DNA from: DASRHT01 sp035293765
GTDB lineage: Bacteria; Chloroflexota; Ktedonobacteria; Ktedonobacterales; Ktedonobacteraceae
NCBI GenBank assembly: GCA_035293765.1
Contig: DATGMF010000099.1
Span: 62,001-126,000 of the forward strand
Length of the DNA stretch: 64,000 nucleotides
Direction of reading: 5' to 3'
Both the position numbers and the translations under genes were made by a program. Below, piece by piece: positions 52,871 to 61,455 of the stretch; within the stretch, counting starts at the first letter, position 1, and each line of letters opens with the position of its first letter. The notes below the pieces were generated by a model. The model worked only from the letters and a program-made list of their open reading frames with translations, searched no databases and was not told the DNA's origin.

Positions 52871-53158
52871 CTACCAGCCCAGTGGTAGGGACTGAAGCAG
52901 CAAGACCTCCAGTGTGCCCAGCATAAACCAGGCGATCAGGAAGGACAGGTCTATCATTCCTACCGGAGGAACATAACGCCGCAATGGCCTGATAAACGGA
53001 TCTGACATATAAGCACAAAAGCGGATGAAGGCATACCTCTCATCGATACGGAACCAGGATGCGAAGGCGCGGATCAGCATGGCAATGATGATTGCGCCGA
53101 TGACGATGCGCACGGTCAGGCTCACTATGGGAAATGGGAGAGGTGATGGAACAAACAT
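52871..53158 (-). CDS. yggT: YggT-family membrane protein
   Basis: 95 residues with two membrane helices and the family loop: VRIVIGAIIIAMLIRAFASW, then DPFIRPLRRYVPPVGMIDLS and FLIAWFMLGTLEVLLL. YggT-type proteins (YlmG in Firmicutes) are tied to cell division and osmotic balance, with unsettled activity. It lies 3 bases after the DUF6391 gene and before yggU. Confidence 0.92.
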   Translation of the reverse strand: MFVPSPLPFPIVSLTVRIVIGAIIIAMLIRAFASWFRIDERYAFIRFCAYMSDPFIRPLRRYVPPVGMIDLSFLIAWFMLGTLEVLLLQSLPLGW

Positions 53159-53161
53159 ACG

Positions 53162-53656
53162 TTACTCCTGTACCGTTCGTACATCGATCAAGGTGAAACC
53201 CAGGAATTTGCGCCGTTTAATCTCCGTGACGCGCACCCCGGTAAGGTCGGGCAAGGTCGTAAAGTGCCGCTGCACATATTCGCCCAGGGGACGTGCCGCG
53301 GCCCAGCCTGCCAGGGAAGAGACGGCGGCAGTGGCGACGCGCGTGCGGGTCTGGCTGGAGGTCATGCCGAGCAAGGTGCCAATGGTGATCAGAGAGACGC
53401 CAACCGCCAGATTGGTGCCGCAGTTGGGATGGATAGCCAGCTCCGCCTCGCCAGCCTGTAGACGACGCAGCGCCTCATCTAGTGCCTGGCGCAGCTTCCC
53501 CAGATCCACATCGCCGAAAATGATAAAGCCATCTGAGCTGGAACGGGCGCTTACACTTAAATTGGGGACGATTCGACTTAATATAGTAATGGTCGCGTGC
53601 TCCAGAGCATGGTTTTGCCGGATGCGCCGACTGAACAATATATCATCTAACTTCAT
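53162..53656 (-). CDS. DUF6391-family protein
   Basis: 164 residues. The start IRQNHALEHATITILSRIVP and the segment DGFIIFGDVDLGKLRQALDE, then HPNCGTNLAVGVSLITIGTL, match a family of short proteins found in cyanobacteria and Chloroflexi (I call it DUF6391 from memory). One or two hydrophobic stretches near 105-135 suggest membrane contact. It overlaps the end of yggS by 14 bases and yggT starts 3 bases later, so this is a tight operon. Its insertion into the yggS-yggT pair is unlike the ylm order of Firmicutes. Confidence 0.75.
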   Translation of the reverse strand: MKLDDILFSRRIRQNHALEHATITILSRIVPNLSVSARSSSDGFIIFGDVDLGKLRQALDEALRRLQAGEAELAIHPNCGTNLAVGVSLITIGTLLGMTSSQTRTRVATAAVSSLAGWAAARPLGEYVQRHFTTLPDLTGVRVTEIKRRKFLGFTLIDVRTVQE

Positions 53657-54392
53657 TTTGCGTCTGCCTTTCAGGATGTGTTATACGTTCACCAAAAATT
53701 GCCCGTCCAACACGAACAATCGTTGCTCCTTCTTCAATCGCTACTGTATAATCGTCGGTCATTCCCATCGAAAGATGATGCCAGGAATGTTGCGGCAGTT
53801 CGTCACGCAAGCGATCACGCAACACGCGCAGGGCACGAAATACCGGACGCACCTCTTCCGCATCGGCTACCAGCGGCGCAATCGTCATCAGCCCCTGAAC
53901 TTCAAGGTGGGGCAGTTCGCCAATCTGACGGGCCAGCGACGGCGCTTCAGCCGCAGCCATACCTTCTTTACTTTCTTCGCCCGCGATATTGACCTGGAGC
54001 AGGATGGGCAGCCGTACCCCGAGTTCCCCTGCGTGACGGTCCAGTGTCTGAGCAAGGCGGAGGCTATCAACGCTATGAACGCAATCGAAATTCCCCACCA
54101 CCTTCCCCGCTTTATTGCTCTGCAAATGTCCGATCATATGCCAGCGCATATCTTGGGGACGAAAGGCGGCAATCTTTGGGAGCGCCTCCTGCACACGATT
54201 TTCCCCAAAATGAACCACCCCTAGAGAGTAGGCTAATTTCACCAGTTCTACCGGTCGCGTCTTTGATACCGCGACCAGCGTCACCTCATCAGGATTGCGC
54301 CCGGCTCGCTCCGCCGCCTTCGCAATATGAGAGCGAACTTCGGCAATATTTGCCGCCAGAATTTCTTGCTGGCTTATGGAGTGGTCATCCAT
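53643..54392 (-). CDS. yggS: YggS/PLPBP-family PLP-binding protein
   Basis: 249 residues. VTLVAVSKTRPVELVKLAYS carries the PLP lysine, then VVHFGENRVQEALPKIAAF, WHMIGHLQSNKAGKVV, and SMGMTDDYTVAIEEGATIVR, all PLPBP signatures. The protein maintains free PLP and amino-acid homeostasis and has no known catalytic activity. It starts a leftward run (yggS, DUF6391, yggT, yggU). The pgeF gene lies about 195 bases upstream, separated by repeats at 54423 and 54495. With pgeF, this recalls the ylmDEG order near ftsZ in Firmicutes. Confidence 0.95.
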   Translation of the reverse strand: MDDHSISQQEILAANIAEVRSHIAKAAERAGRNPDEVTLVAVSKTRPVELVKLAYSLGVVHFGENRVQEALPKIAAFRPQDMRWHMIGHLQSNKAGKVVGNFDCVHSVDSLRLAQTLDRHAGELGVRLPILLQVNIAGEESKEGMAAAEAPSLARQIGELPHLEVQGLMTIAPLVADAEEVRPVFRALRVLRDRLRDELPQHSWHHLSMGMTDDYTVAIEEGATIVRVGRAIFGERITHPERQTQNEVR

Positions 54393-54422
54393 AATTACAA
54401 TCTCTCAACGCTTTAACTGTAG

Positions 54423-54443
54423 GGGCAGGGCTTGCCCCTGCCC
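54423..54443. repeat. GC-rich palindrome of the 11227/28503 type
   Basis: GGGCAGGG pairs with CCCTGCCC over a 5-base loop, about 30 bases upstream of the yggS start and downstream of pgeF. Confidence 0.45.
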
Positions 54444-54494
54444 TGTTAGCTACAATCTTTCAATAATGTTTCATCCAACCGACGAGGGCAACCC

Positions 54495-54520
54495 GTAGCT
54501 CCCCGATTCATCGTGGGAGT
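54495..54520. repeat. Second copy of the 43435 hairpin
   Basis: GTAGCTCCCCGATTCATCGT then GGGAGT: 24 of 26 bases match 43435-43460, the same orientation. The flanking 10-bp inverted repeats seen there are not present here. See also 43419. Confidence 0.5.
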
Positions 54521-54587
54521 GGTCCCCTACCGTCGCTACCCTGCTAGCTTTCATCCTTACATTATACCAACTTTGGCTACCTTGCGT

Positions 54588-55493
54588 TTAGTTATTTAGG
54601 GCCATAATTACGGGAAAGCGTCCGGTTTTGCTGTTTTCTTTGCGATGGGAAAAGAAACGTTCGGTATTGCAGCCGGTGCAGATCGCGGCAACCTCGATAT
54701 GCTCGGCGATCAATCCCGCCATCAGCAGTTGCTTGCGGTTGGTTTCCCACAGGTTCAGGTAGATCGCGGTAGCATCGGGCGTGGGCCGGACAGAGAAGGT
54801 CGCGGAGTCACGGACCACGCCGCGCAACTTCGCTGCTGTCGGCATCGTATCAAATTCCTGCTTACCGAGAAAAATGTCACGCACCGTCTCTGTGATTTCA
54901 TAGCAACATGCTCCGATTGCAGGCCCGATGCCCGCGAGGATGTTTTGCGGTCGGCAGCCAAAGCGCTCGCGCATCGCCTCGACCGTCGCGGCTACTATGC
55001 CCCGGGCCGTGCCACGCCAGCCACCGTGAGCTATGCCAATCACGCGCTGCACCGGATCATAGAAGACAATGGGGACGCAGTCGGCAAAAGAGAGGGCAAT
55101 CGCGACCTTGCTCTGCCGCGTGATCAGGGCATCCGCCTGGCGGATCGATTGCGGCGTCCAGCTCCGATGATAGTAGGAGTGGTAAGCCCAGTCGGTGCGC
55201 CATTCGTCCTGAGGATCGAAGATGGCAATGCTCGCGCCGTGAACCTGCCAGAGCGTGACGCAGGGCGAATCGGGCATAGCGAGCGCCCGCAACGTCAACT
55301 GACGGTTGCGTACAACATTATCGACGCTATCACCTCCGTCCTTGATCGAGGTTGACGTATTGAGCGAGCGATAAGGCTCCTCGCTGTAGCCACCCTGACG
55401 CGTAAAAATGCCGTGTGTAACATTGGAAAATTGCGCAAGAAAGTGAAATTGCAGATAAGCTAGCTCTTCCCACGATTGTTCGATCAAGGTCAC
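54588..55493 (-). CDS. pgeF: PgeF/YlmD-type laccase-domain protein
   Basis: 301 residues. The copper/zinc site motifs are complete: TLWQVHGA, LSFADCVPIVFYD, and IAHGGWRGTARGIVAATVEA. GIGPAIGACCYEI is typical. YlmD/YfiH proteins were first thought to be polyphenol oxidases; members act as peptidoglycan editing factors or purine nucleosidases. Start is GTG at 55493 or TTG six bases later with GAGGGAG suitably placed. It stands upstream of the yggS run and is probably separately transcribed. Confidence 0.9.
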   Translation of the reverse strand: MTLIEQSWEELAYLQFHFLAQFSNVTHGIFTRQGGYSEEPYRSLNTSTSIKDGGDSVDNVVRNRQLTLRALAMPDSPCVTLWQVHGASIAIFDPQDEWRTDWAYHSYYHRSWTPQSIRQADALITRQSKVAIALSFADCVPIVFYDPVQRVIGIAHGGWRGTARGIVAATVEAMRERFGCRPQNILAGIGPAIGACCYEITETVRDIFLGKQEFDTMPTAAKLRGVVRDSATFSVRPTPDATAIYLNLWETNRKQLLMAGLIAEHIEVAAICTGCNTERFFSHRKENSKTGRFPVIMALNN

Positions 55494-55546
55494 TCCCTCT
55501 TGATAATAACTATTGCTGGGGATATTGTACCATAGTTCGTGGTGCG

Positions 55547-56758
55547 TTATCCTGTTACATTGCAGCTCTGGGCGTCATTTAGCTCAAAGACGCGATTGAT
55601 AAAGGGCTGGATGGCGGCACAATTGGGGATGACCACATCCTGGTTTGCCCCGATCAAAGGGTCATAGACGGAGGCATAATTGCCAAAATTCTGATCGGCA
55701 GGGCCAGGTCCCAGTGTGATCCGTTGAATCGATTGACTGGTAAGGACGCGCCCGAAGTTGGCGAAGGCAATCATCTCATCCTGGCTGAGATCGGTATAGA
55801 CCTGGCCCGTTAAGTCCTTAATCAGCCCTGGAAGATTATTCAGGATACTGGCAACCGTCAGCTTTTGTTTGAGTGCCGTCAGCACCTGTTGCTGGCGCTG
55901 CGTCCTTCCGATATCGCCCACCAGATCGGCATGGCGTGAACGTACATATTCCAGCGCCTGCTCGCCCGTAAGATGTTGGGGGCCAGGAGGCAGGTAGAGG
56001 CGTTTGAACGCGAAAGGATCGTTGGTAGCAGCGCCCTTGCCAGTATCATCTGGATATGCATCGTCAACAATAGGATGAGTGACATCAATATCGACCCCTC
56101 CGAGAGTATCAATGACCTTAGCGAAGCCTGATAGCCCGACCCAGGCGTAGCGATCAATCGTAATTCCATAATCCTTTTCTATCGTAGTGCGGGCCAGTTG
56201 TACGCCGCCTTCAAAGGTGTTATTCTGATTGACCCCCAGCAGAAAAGCCTGGTCGATCTTATGCATGCCATCTCCAGGTACCGATACCCAGGAATCGCGA
56301 GGAATAGAGACCATATAGACGCTATTCTGATCCGTATCCACATGGATCACCATCATCACCTGCGTCAATACAGCCGGAAAGGTGTATTTCTGATCATTAT
56401 CGCTGCCCAGCAGCAGGATATTCCAGGAGCGGCCCTTGATTGTATCATAAACCGGAGTCGTATTGATCACTGGCTCGTCCTTGCCGCGCGCCACGGGACG
56501 AATAAATTGGGTAATGGGCGCGCTAATAGTGGTCATAAAGTAATAGTAGCCAGTGGCGAAGACGCCAGCCAGGGCCAATACCAGCAGCAGGAGAATTGTC
56601 AATATGGTCCGTCCCCTGCGTGTTTTACGCCGCTCCCCTTTATTGGGCGGAGGCAATGGCCTTGTAGGCTGATCCGCGTACTGCCGTCCATTTTCTGATT
56701 GCTGCGCCTCATCTTTGGGGGCTGAAGCAGATATTTTTTGGGTAGTTTCATCGTCCAT
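55547..56758 (-). CDS. LytR-CpsA-Psr (LCP) family protein
   Basis: 403 residues from ATG 56758 (the frame is open up to 56902, but the extra 48 codons cover the palindrome at 56831 and lack a ribosome site). A cytosolic Pro/basic tail (TRPLPPPNKGERRKTRRG), a membrane helix about 53-77, then the LCP domain: NILLLGSDND, MVSIPRDSWVSVPGDG, HKIDQAFLLG, FAKVIDTLGGVDIDV, GPQHLTGEQALEYVRSRHAD. LCP enzymes join wall polymers from polyprenyl carriers to peptidoglycan. Two cysteines near the end may form a disulphide. It is 53 bases before the pgeF start on the same strand; co-transcription is possible. Confidence 0.93.
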   Translation of the reverse strand: MDDETTQKISASAPKDEAQQSENGRQYADQPTRPLPPPNKGERRKTRRGRTILTILLLLVLALAGVFATGYYYFMTTISAPITQFIRPVARGKDEPVINTTPVYDTIKGRSWNILLLGSDNDQKYTFPAVLTQVMMVIHVDTDQNSVYMVSIPRDSWVSVPGDGMHKIDQAFLLGVNQNNTFEGGVQLARTTIEKDYGITIDRYAWVGLSGFAKVIDTLGGVDIDVTHPIVDDAYPDDTGKGAATNDPFAFKRLYLPPGPQHLTGEQALEYVRSRHADLVGDIGRTQRQQQVLTALKQKLTVASILNNLPGLIKDLTGQVYTDLSQDEMIAFANFGRVLTSQSIQRITLGPGPADQNFGNYASVYDPLIGANQDVVIPNCAAIQPFINRVFELNDAQSCNVTG

Positions 56759-56830
56759 AGCAAATTTTAACCGTGTATCATTGACACTCCGCCTGTCAAA
56801 AACGAGTACTACGTTGCCGCATCCCAGTAG

Positions 56831-56850
56831 GGACGCGATAAATCGCGTCC
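56831..56850. repeat. Dispersed palindrome GGACGCGAT-AA-ATCGCGTCC
   Basis: A perfect 9-bp inverted repeat upstream of the LCP gene, the best copy of the family also seen at 35390, 61294 and 61365. Confidence 0.7.
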
Positions 56851-57229
56851 AGCGACGTTGCAGCATGGAAGCTATCAAGGTAAATCCTGATAATGTCGTC
56901 AATCGACCTTTTAATCATGCCCTTTAGCATAGTATAACCGAGATATATCAAGAAACAGTCAAATATCTCACAAATTAAATACATGTCTCGCAATTTGGCA
57001 GAATTTCCCCTTCTGCCAACGCTATCACCTTTCCCCAAACAAAAAATATGCACGTCCTTTGAACAATCCTCCTTTGATGAACATATACCCCCAAACGTCT
57101 GCGCATCCCTCTCGAACGTACGCTCCCTACGAAAGGTTCAAACTGTTAAAGCTTCTTTTACATTTCGGGCATACGAACGTTTATTAATAAATAGAGGTGC
57201 CTATTTTGTGAGAGAAAGAGGTTGAAGTG
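56851..57229. other. Gene-free AT-rich stretch between LCP and the NACHT gene
   Basis: About 380 bases between divergent genes, AT-rich. It has one hairpin GGCAGAA/TTCTGCC (56997-57017). Promoters for both genes are expected; no clean -35/-10 pair was identified. Confidence 0.45.
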
Positions 57230-60200
57230 ATGCCCGACCCGTTTACGCTGGCGATTGGCGGCTATGTTGCGGCCTATGCACACGAGTGGCTGAAAGATCT
57301 GAAAAGTACCCTGCTCGATAAAGGCAAAGAGAAGGGGAAAGCGTGGCTGAACGAAAAAGAGCAGGAGCGTCTCCTGCAACAGCTTCTCGCAAAAGCCGTA
57401 AAGCGAGGACTGGCAAAATTTCGCAAGCAGCAAGAGCGCGATCAATACAAAGATATCTTGCAAAACCTCTTTGAGCCAGGAGAGCATAATGAAGCCATGC
57501 GTCGCGAAGCAATGGCCCTTTTCACGCTCTCCGATACTCCTGATCTAGCAGAGCTGAACGAAATCTACAATCGCTCCCTGCGTATCCGTCACCTCTCACA
57601 ACCCGTAGCGCCCGCCGAAGTTGACGCAGCGCGCTATCTGACCAGCTTCTTTGATGCGCTCATCGCCGAACTGTATAGCAATGACCGTTTCCGTCCCCAG
57701 ATCAGCGACGCCCTGCAAGCGCGCATGGCGCTGACAATGCCTCAGCAGATGACCGAAGCGAATACAACATTACATAAAATTCATCAGGCCATCGATCCCG
57801 ACTATACCGAAGAGCAATTTCAGCGCGATATTGCGACGTATACCACTCATGTAGAGCGCATCCTGCACAATCTCAAAATCATTGGTTTCCTGCCTAAAGA
57901 ACAAAACAGAGATCCCGAACTGAACGGCATCTTTGTGCCACTGCGTATCGCTCTGACCGATGATACAGCCAGAGCCGACAAGCAGCATCACGCGCTGCTT
58001 GAACTACTCGAACGCTATCAATACATCGTGCTGCTAGGCGATCCCGGCTCCGGCAAATCGACCGTTGTACGTCACCTGGCTTGGAGCCACGCCTATGCCA
58101 ACATGGCGGCATCCGAGCAAGCGCAAGCAGTTCCGCTCCTCTCGCGTTGCCCCTTGCCCCTGCGTATCGAACTGCGCCTCTTCACCCAGAGCCGCAAGCA
58201 CCATCCCGATCTCAGCTTCTTATCCTATGCCACCGGCGTGCTACTGAAGCAAGAAAATATCACGATCAACCCGCGCGTGTTTGAAAGGCTGCTTGCAGAG
58301 AAACGCATGCTGATCCTCTTCGACGGTCTTGACGAGGTCACAACGCTTGACGAGCGCCAACGCCTGGTGCAGGAGATAGAGCACTTTGCCCAGCACTATC
58401 CCGGCAATCATGTCCTGGTGACATCGCGACCGGCAGGATACGAGCTTGCGCGTTGCTCAAAGCAGCTCTTCACCCATGCCCAGGTGCAGAAGTTTGATGA
58501 CGACCAGATTCACCAGTTTCTGGAACGTTGGTATGAGTTCGTTTTACGCCTGAACCCGCTGCCATACGAAGAGCAGCAAGAGCTTGAAACGCTTTTCGGA
58601 ATATTGAAAAAGAACACGCGCCTGCACAGACTGGCGGAAAACCCTCTCCTGCTCACCGTCATCACCGCGCTCTACCGCTCCCAACGGCTCCCAGAAAAGC
58701 GCGTCCAGGTCTACGACAAATGTGCGGAACTACTCCTGGAGACCTGGGCCAACCTCAAAGGCACGCATGCCCGCTGGTCCGAGATGAAGCTTGGCCGCGA
58801 CGACCAGTTTGCCTGCGTCGCCCATCTCGGCTTCAAACTGCATCAACGCTCGCAAGAGGATAGCGCGGAGCAAGAGCAGAATCGTCCTGACTCTGAGCAA
58901 GACACCGCTACCGACGTACCGGAGCGACTACTACGGCGAGAAATAGAAAACTTTCTCGATAGCCGCAAGCTCATCAGCGAGAAAGCCGAGCGGCGCAAAG
59001 AGGCCGAACAATTCATGGAACTGATGCGGATAGAGGCCGGACTGATCGTGGAGCGAGGAACGGACGAGAACGGCGAAAACATCTACGGTTTTGTCCATCG
59101 CACCTTCCAAGAATATTTTGCCGCCGCCGATGTCTACGAACGTTACAGACAGGATGAAGACCCTGAAATTATCAAAGACTTCCTCGTAGAGCACCTGCAC
59201 GATCCTCACTGGCAAGAAGTAATCCTGCTCTTACTTGGCAAGCTTGGCCGTAAGCCGGTCACACTCCGCTTGCGCGAGATCCTCAACGGCACCATCACAA
59301 GCCGCCGCAGCCGCTACACCGATCTGATACAGCAAGACCTCTTCTTCGTTTGCGATTGTCTGATAGAGGAACTACCAGTGGAAAGCGATTTGGCAGAGTC
59401 GGTGATTGCCCGTTTGAGTGAGTTGATAGTGACTTCTCCTTTCCAATCGCAGTGTTCTCAAGCCATAGAAAGGCTTGGAAAATTGATCCAGACGAAACAA
59501 TATTCTGGTATGACAAGCAAAGAGTTGGTGAGGTTGGTGAAACTGGATACAATTATGGATATAGATCTGAAAATAGAGATGGCAAGGATTCTCCATGTCA
59601 ACAGTTTAGAAAATTCTGAAGAGCAGCAAGAGGCAAAGCGCATACTGGCGGATTTGCTTCATAGTGAAGATATCTTGATAGAGCAAGTTATCCAGGCAGC
59701 AGCAATACTCTACAGGCTAAGCTTAGGCTCCGAAGAAAAACAGGAGGCAAAACGGAAGCTGGTGGCACTGACCCAGCGTAAAGATATTGTAGTGGAGCAA
59801 GCTATCCGGGCCGCAACAGCTTTTTACAGGTCCAGTCCTGAAAATTCGCAAGATAAGCAGGAAGCAAAACAGATACTAATAGGATTAGCTCGTCGAGAGG
59901 ATATTGCAGTGGAGCAAGCTATTCAGGCGGCGGAAGCTCTCTATAATTGGAGTACTGAAAATTCCCAGGAAGAACGAGAGGCAGTACAAGCTTTGATCAA
60001 CCTGGCCCGGCGTGAAGATATTTTCGTGGAGCAGATGATTGAGGTAGCAGAGGCGCTCTATAGACTTTGCCCTGAAGACTCCAGGGGGAAACAAGAGGCA
60101 ACGCAAATACTACTAGGGGTGGTTCACCGTGCAGATATCCCAATAGAGCGAGTCATCCAGGCGGCAGAGGTTCTCTATAATTGGAGTCTTGAAGACTCCG

Positions 60201-60925
60201 AGAGAGAACAAGAGGGAGCGCGAATACTACTCAATGTGGCTCACCGTACAGATATATCAATAGAGCAAGTCATCCAGGCGGCAGAGGTTCTCTATTGCGC
60301 CGATTCTCAGGAAAGACAAGAAGCAGCGCAAATCCTGCTCAATGTGGCTCACCGTACAGATATCCCAATAGAGCAAGTTATCCGGGCGGCAGGGATATTC
60401 TATATGTTTAGTTTAGAAGATTTCAAAGGAGAACAAGAGGCGGCGCAAATCCTGCTCAATGTAGCTCACCGTACAGATATCCCAATAGAGCAAGTTATCC
60501 AGGCAACACAATCGCTCTATACATGCAATCCTAAAAACTCTGAGGAGAGACGGTTGGCTTTACGAGCACTCTGGCAGCTAGCGCAGAATGAGAGAACGAC
60601 AACTGATCAGTGTTTATATATTCTTACCGTGCCTATCATTACCTGGGATGCCAGTTATTTAGATAGGGCTCTAGCACTGGAAAAATTATTTGCTCTGCTA
60701 CCAGAGGATCAGATAACGAACTATCCTGAAGAACATTGGTATTATGACTCTATCCCGAGTTGGTTGCATGAAACTCTGCAGCCAGAGGAGATTCCCTATG
60801 CTGTTGCAATCGCCAAACAACAGCTTTCACCGCTTCGAGCGCGTGATCATGCCTACTCATCACTAAGCAACTCAGTCCCACAATTCGACAAAATCCCCTC
60901 CTCCGACGTTACCATCACATTGTAA
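57230..60925 (+). CDS. NACHT NTPase with C-terminal helical repeats (NLR-like)
   Basis: 1231 residues from ATG 57230 (AGAGG 7 bases upstream; GTG three bases earlier also in frame). The N-terminal 240 residues are helical with a charged coil (KGKEKGKAWLNEKEQERLLQ) but no known effector domain. NACHT: Walker A LLGDPGSGKSTVVRHL (about 268-283), Walker B LILFDGLDEV (about 361-370), LVTSRPAGYELA, and FVHRTFQEYFAAADVYERY (about 622-640). Residues 799-1106 are eight repeats of 36-39 residues, then about 120 more. NACHT ATPases with helical repeat tails match animal NLRs and bacterial anti-phage proteins (Avs-like, bNACHT), in which the repeat part senses the invader. The last 120 residues are not recognised. 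It is monocistronic. Confidence 0.88.
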   Translation: MPDPFTLAIGGYVAAYAHEWLKDLKSTLLDKGKEKGKAWLNEKEQERLLQQLLAKAVKRGLAKFRKQQERDQYKDILQNLFEPGEHNEAMRREAMALFTLSDTPDLAELNEIYNRSLRIRHLSQPVAPAEVDAARYLTSFFDALIAELYSNDRFRPQISDALQARMALTMPQQMTEANTTLHKIHQAIDPDYTEEQFQRDIATYTTHVERILHNLKIIGFLPKEQNRDPELNGIFVPLRIALTDDTARADKQHHALLELLERYQYIVLLGDPGSGKSTVVRHLAWSHAYANMAASEQAQAVPLLSRCPLPLRIELRLFTQSRKHHPDLSFLSYATGVLLKQENITINPRVFERLLAEKRMLILFDGLDEVTTLDERQRLVQEIEHFAQHYPGNHVLVTSRPAGYELARCSKQLFTHAQVQKFDDDQIHQFLERWYEFVLRLNPLPYEEQQELETLFGILKKNTRLHRLAENPLLLTVITALYRSQRLPEKRVQVYDKCAELLLETWANLKGTHARWSEMKLGRDDQFACVAHLGFKLHQRSQEDSAEQEQNRPDSEQDTATDVPERLLRREIENFLDSRKLISEKAERRKEAEQFMELMRIEAGLIVERGTDENGENIYGFVHRTFQEYFAAADVYERYRQDEDPEIIKDFLVEHLHDPHWQEVILLLLGKLGRKPVTLRLREILNGTITSRRSRYTDLIQQDLFFVCDCLIEELPVESDLAESVIARLSELIVTSPFQSQCSQAIERLGKLIQTKQYSGMTSKELVRLVKLDTIMDIDLKIEMARILHVNSLENSEEQQEAKRILADLLHSEDILIEQVIQAAAILYRLSLGSEEKQEAKRKLVALTQRKDIVVEQAIRAATAFYRSSPENSQDKQEAKQILIGLARREDIAVEQAIQAAEALYNWSTENSQEEREAVQALINLARREDIFVEQMIEVAEALYRLCPEDSRGKQEATQILLGVVHRADIPIERVIQAAEVLYNWSLEDSEREQEGARILLNVAHRTDISIEQVIQAAEVLYCADSQERQEAAQILLNVAHRTDIPIEQVIRAAGIFYMFSLEDFKGEQEAAQILLNVAHRTDIPIEQVIQATQSLYTCNPKNSEERRLALRALWQLAQNERTTTDQCLYILTVPIITWDASYLDRALALEKLFALLPEDQITNYPEEHWYYDSIPSWLHETLQPEEIPYAVAIAKQQLSPLRARDHAYSSLSNSVPQFDKIPSSDVTITL
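59624..60547 (+). repeat. Eight tandem repeats of about 117 bases in the NACHT gene
   Basis: Each unit encodes QEA..IL...A.R.DI..EQVIQAAE.LY plus a variable NSE-type loop. Units 5 to 8 are the most alike; units 7 and 8 share long identical DNA runs, which points to recent duplication or gene conversion. Unit 6 lacks three residues in the loop. Confidence 0.85.
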
Positions 60926-61293
60926 GGCCGGTTTATTGTCGTATTTGCGGTAATTGGTGATTTTGTTGGGCGTGAGGAGGAGCGTTTATGCAGTAATGGT
61001 GGGGACGGCCAGGACAAGCGCGAGGCCCCCACCCCATTTCCACCCATCCCCTTGTCCCTACCGATTCTGTCCAGCGTTGCGCGGACCGGTTCAGGGTTTA
61101 CGTGTGTGGAGACAACGATGGACGGATGGGTAGGGGCAATCCCTCGCGGTTGCCCTGTTCCCCACCAACGATGCCCCTCGTCGCTAGGGGCTCGCGGTTG
61201 CCCTGCTGCGGCAACGGGAACCTTGCCCTTCCCCTGCAACGGACCATATCCCTTTGGATGGTTAATGATCAATGGGTGGACAGGCAATAAATT

Positions 61294-61313
61294 GGACGCG
61301 ATAAATCGGGTCC
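61294..61313. repeat. Dispersed palindrome, copy
   Basis: GGACGCGATAAATCGGGTCC, one mismatch from perfect symmetry (a G for C in the right arm), preceded by ATT and followed by CTACG. Confidence 0.65.
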
Positions 61314-61364
61314 CTACGAGGAGGGGGGTTGGCACGATTGCAGGTGGCGGCACGGCGATGAATT

Positions 61365-61384
61365 GGACGCGATAAATCGGGTCG
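61365..61384. repeat. Dispersed palindrome, copy
   Basis: GGACGCGATAAATCGGGTCG, 19 of 20 bases equal to the copy at 61294, 71 bases further on and also preceded by ATT. Confidence 0.65.
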
Positions 61385-61455
61385 CCACGGCGAACGGGGC
61401 AACGGTAAGTGGTGGGGGCCTGACGGTCGCCCTGGTGCGGGCTGATCTGCTAACA

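Larger units (their letters stand above)
60926..61455. other. 530-base stretch rich in repeats, no gene
   Basis: Between the convergent NACHT and DUF2332 genes. It contains a GGTGGGG/CCCCACC hairpin near 61000-61040, several shorter GC-rich runs, and two copies of the dispersed palindrome (61294, 61365). Open frames on both strands are low complexity and overlap palindromes; none is convincing. Confidence 0.55.

Noticed and set aside
53025..54224. 399-codon + frame opposite yggT, DUF6391 and yggS
   Set aside because: Long, but it lies wholly opposite three recognised genes and resembles no family.
54645..55355. 236-codon + frame opposite pgeF
   Set aside because: Mirror of a well conserved gene; no own ribosome site or domain.
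56759..56902. N-terminal extension of the LCP gene
   Set aside because: Would translate the dispersed palindrome; ATG 56758 gives the normal LCP layout.
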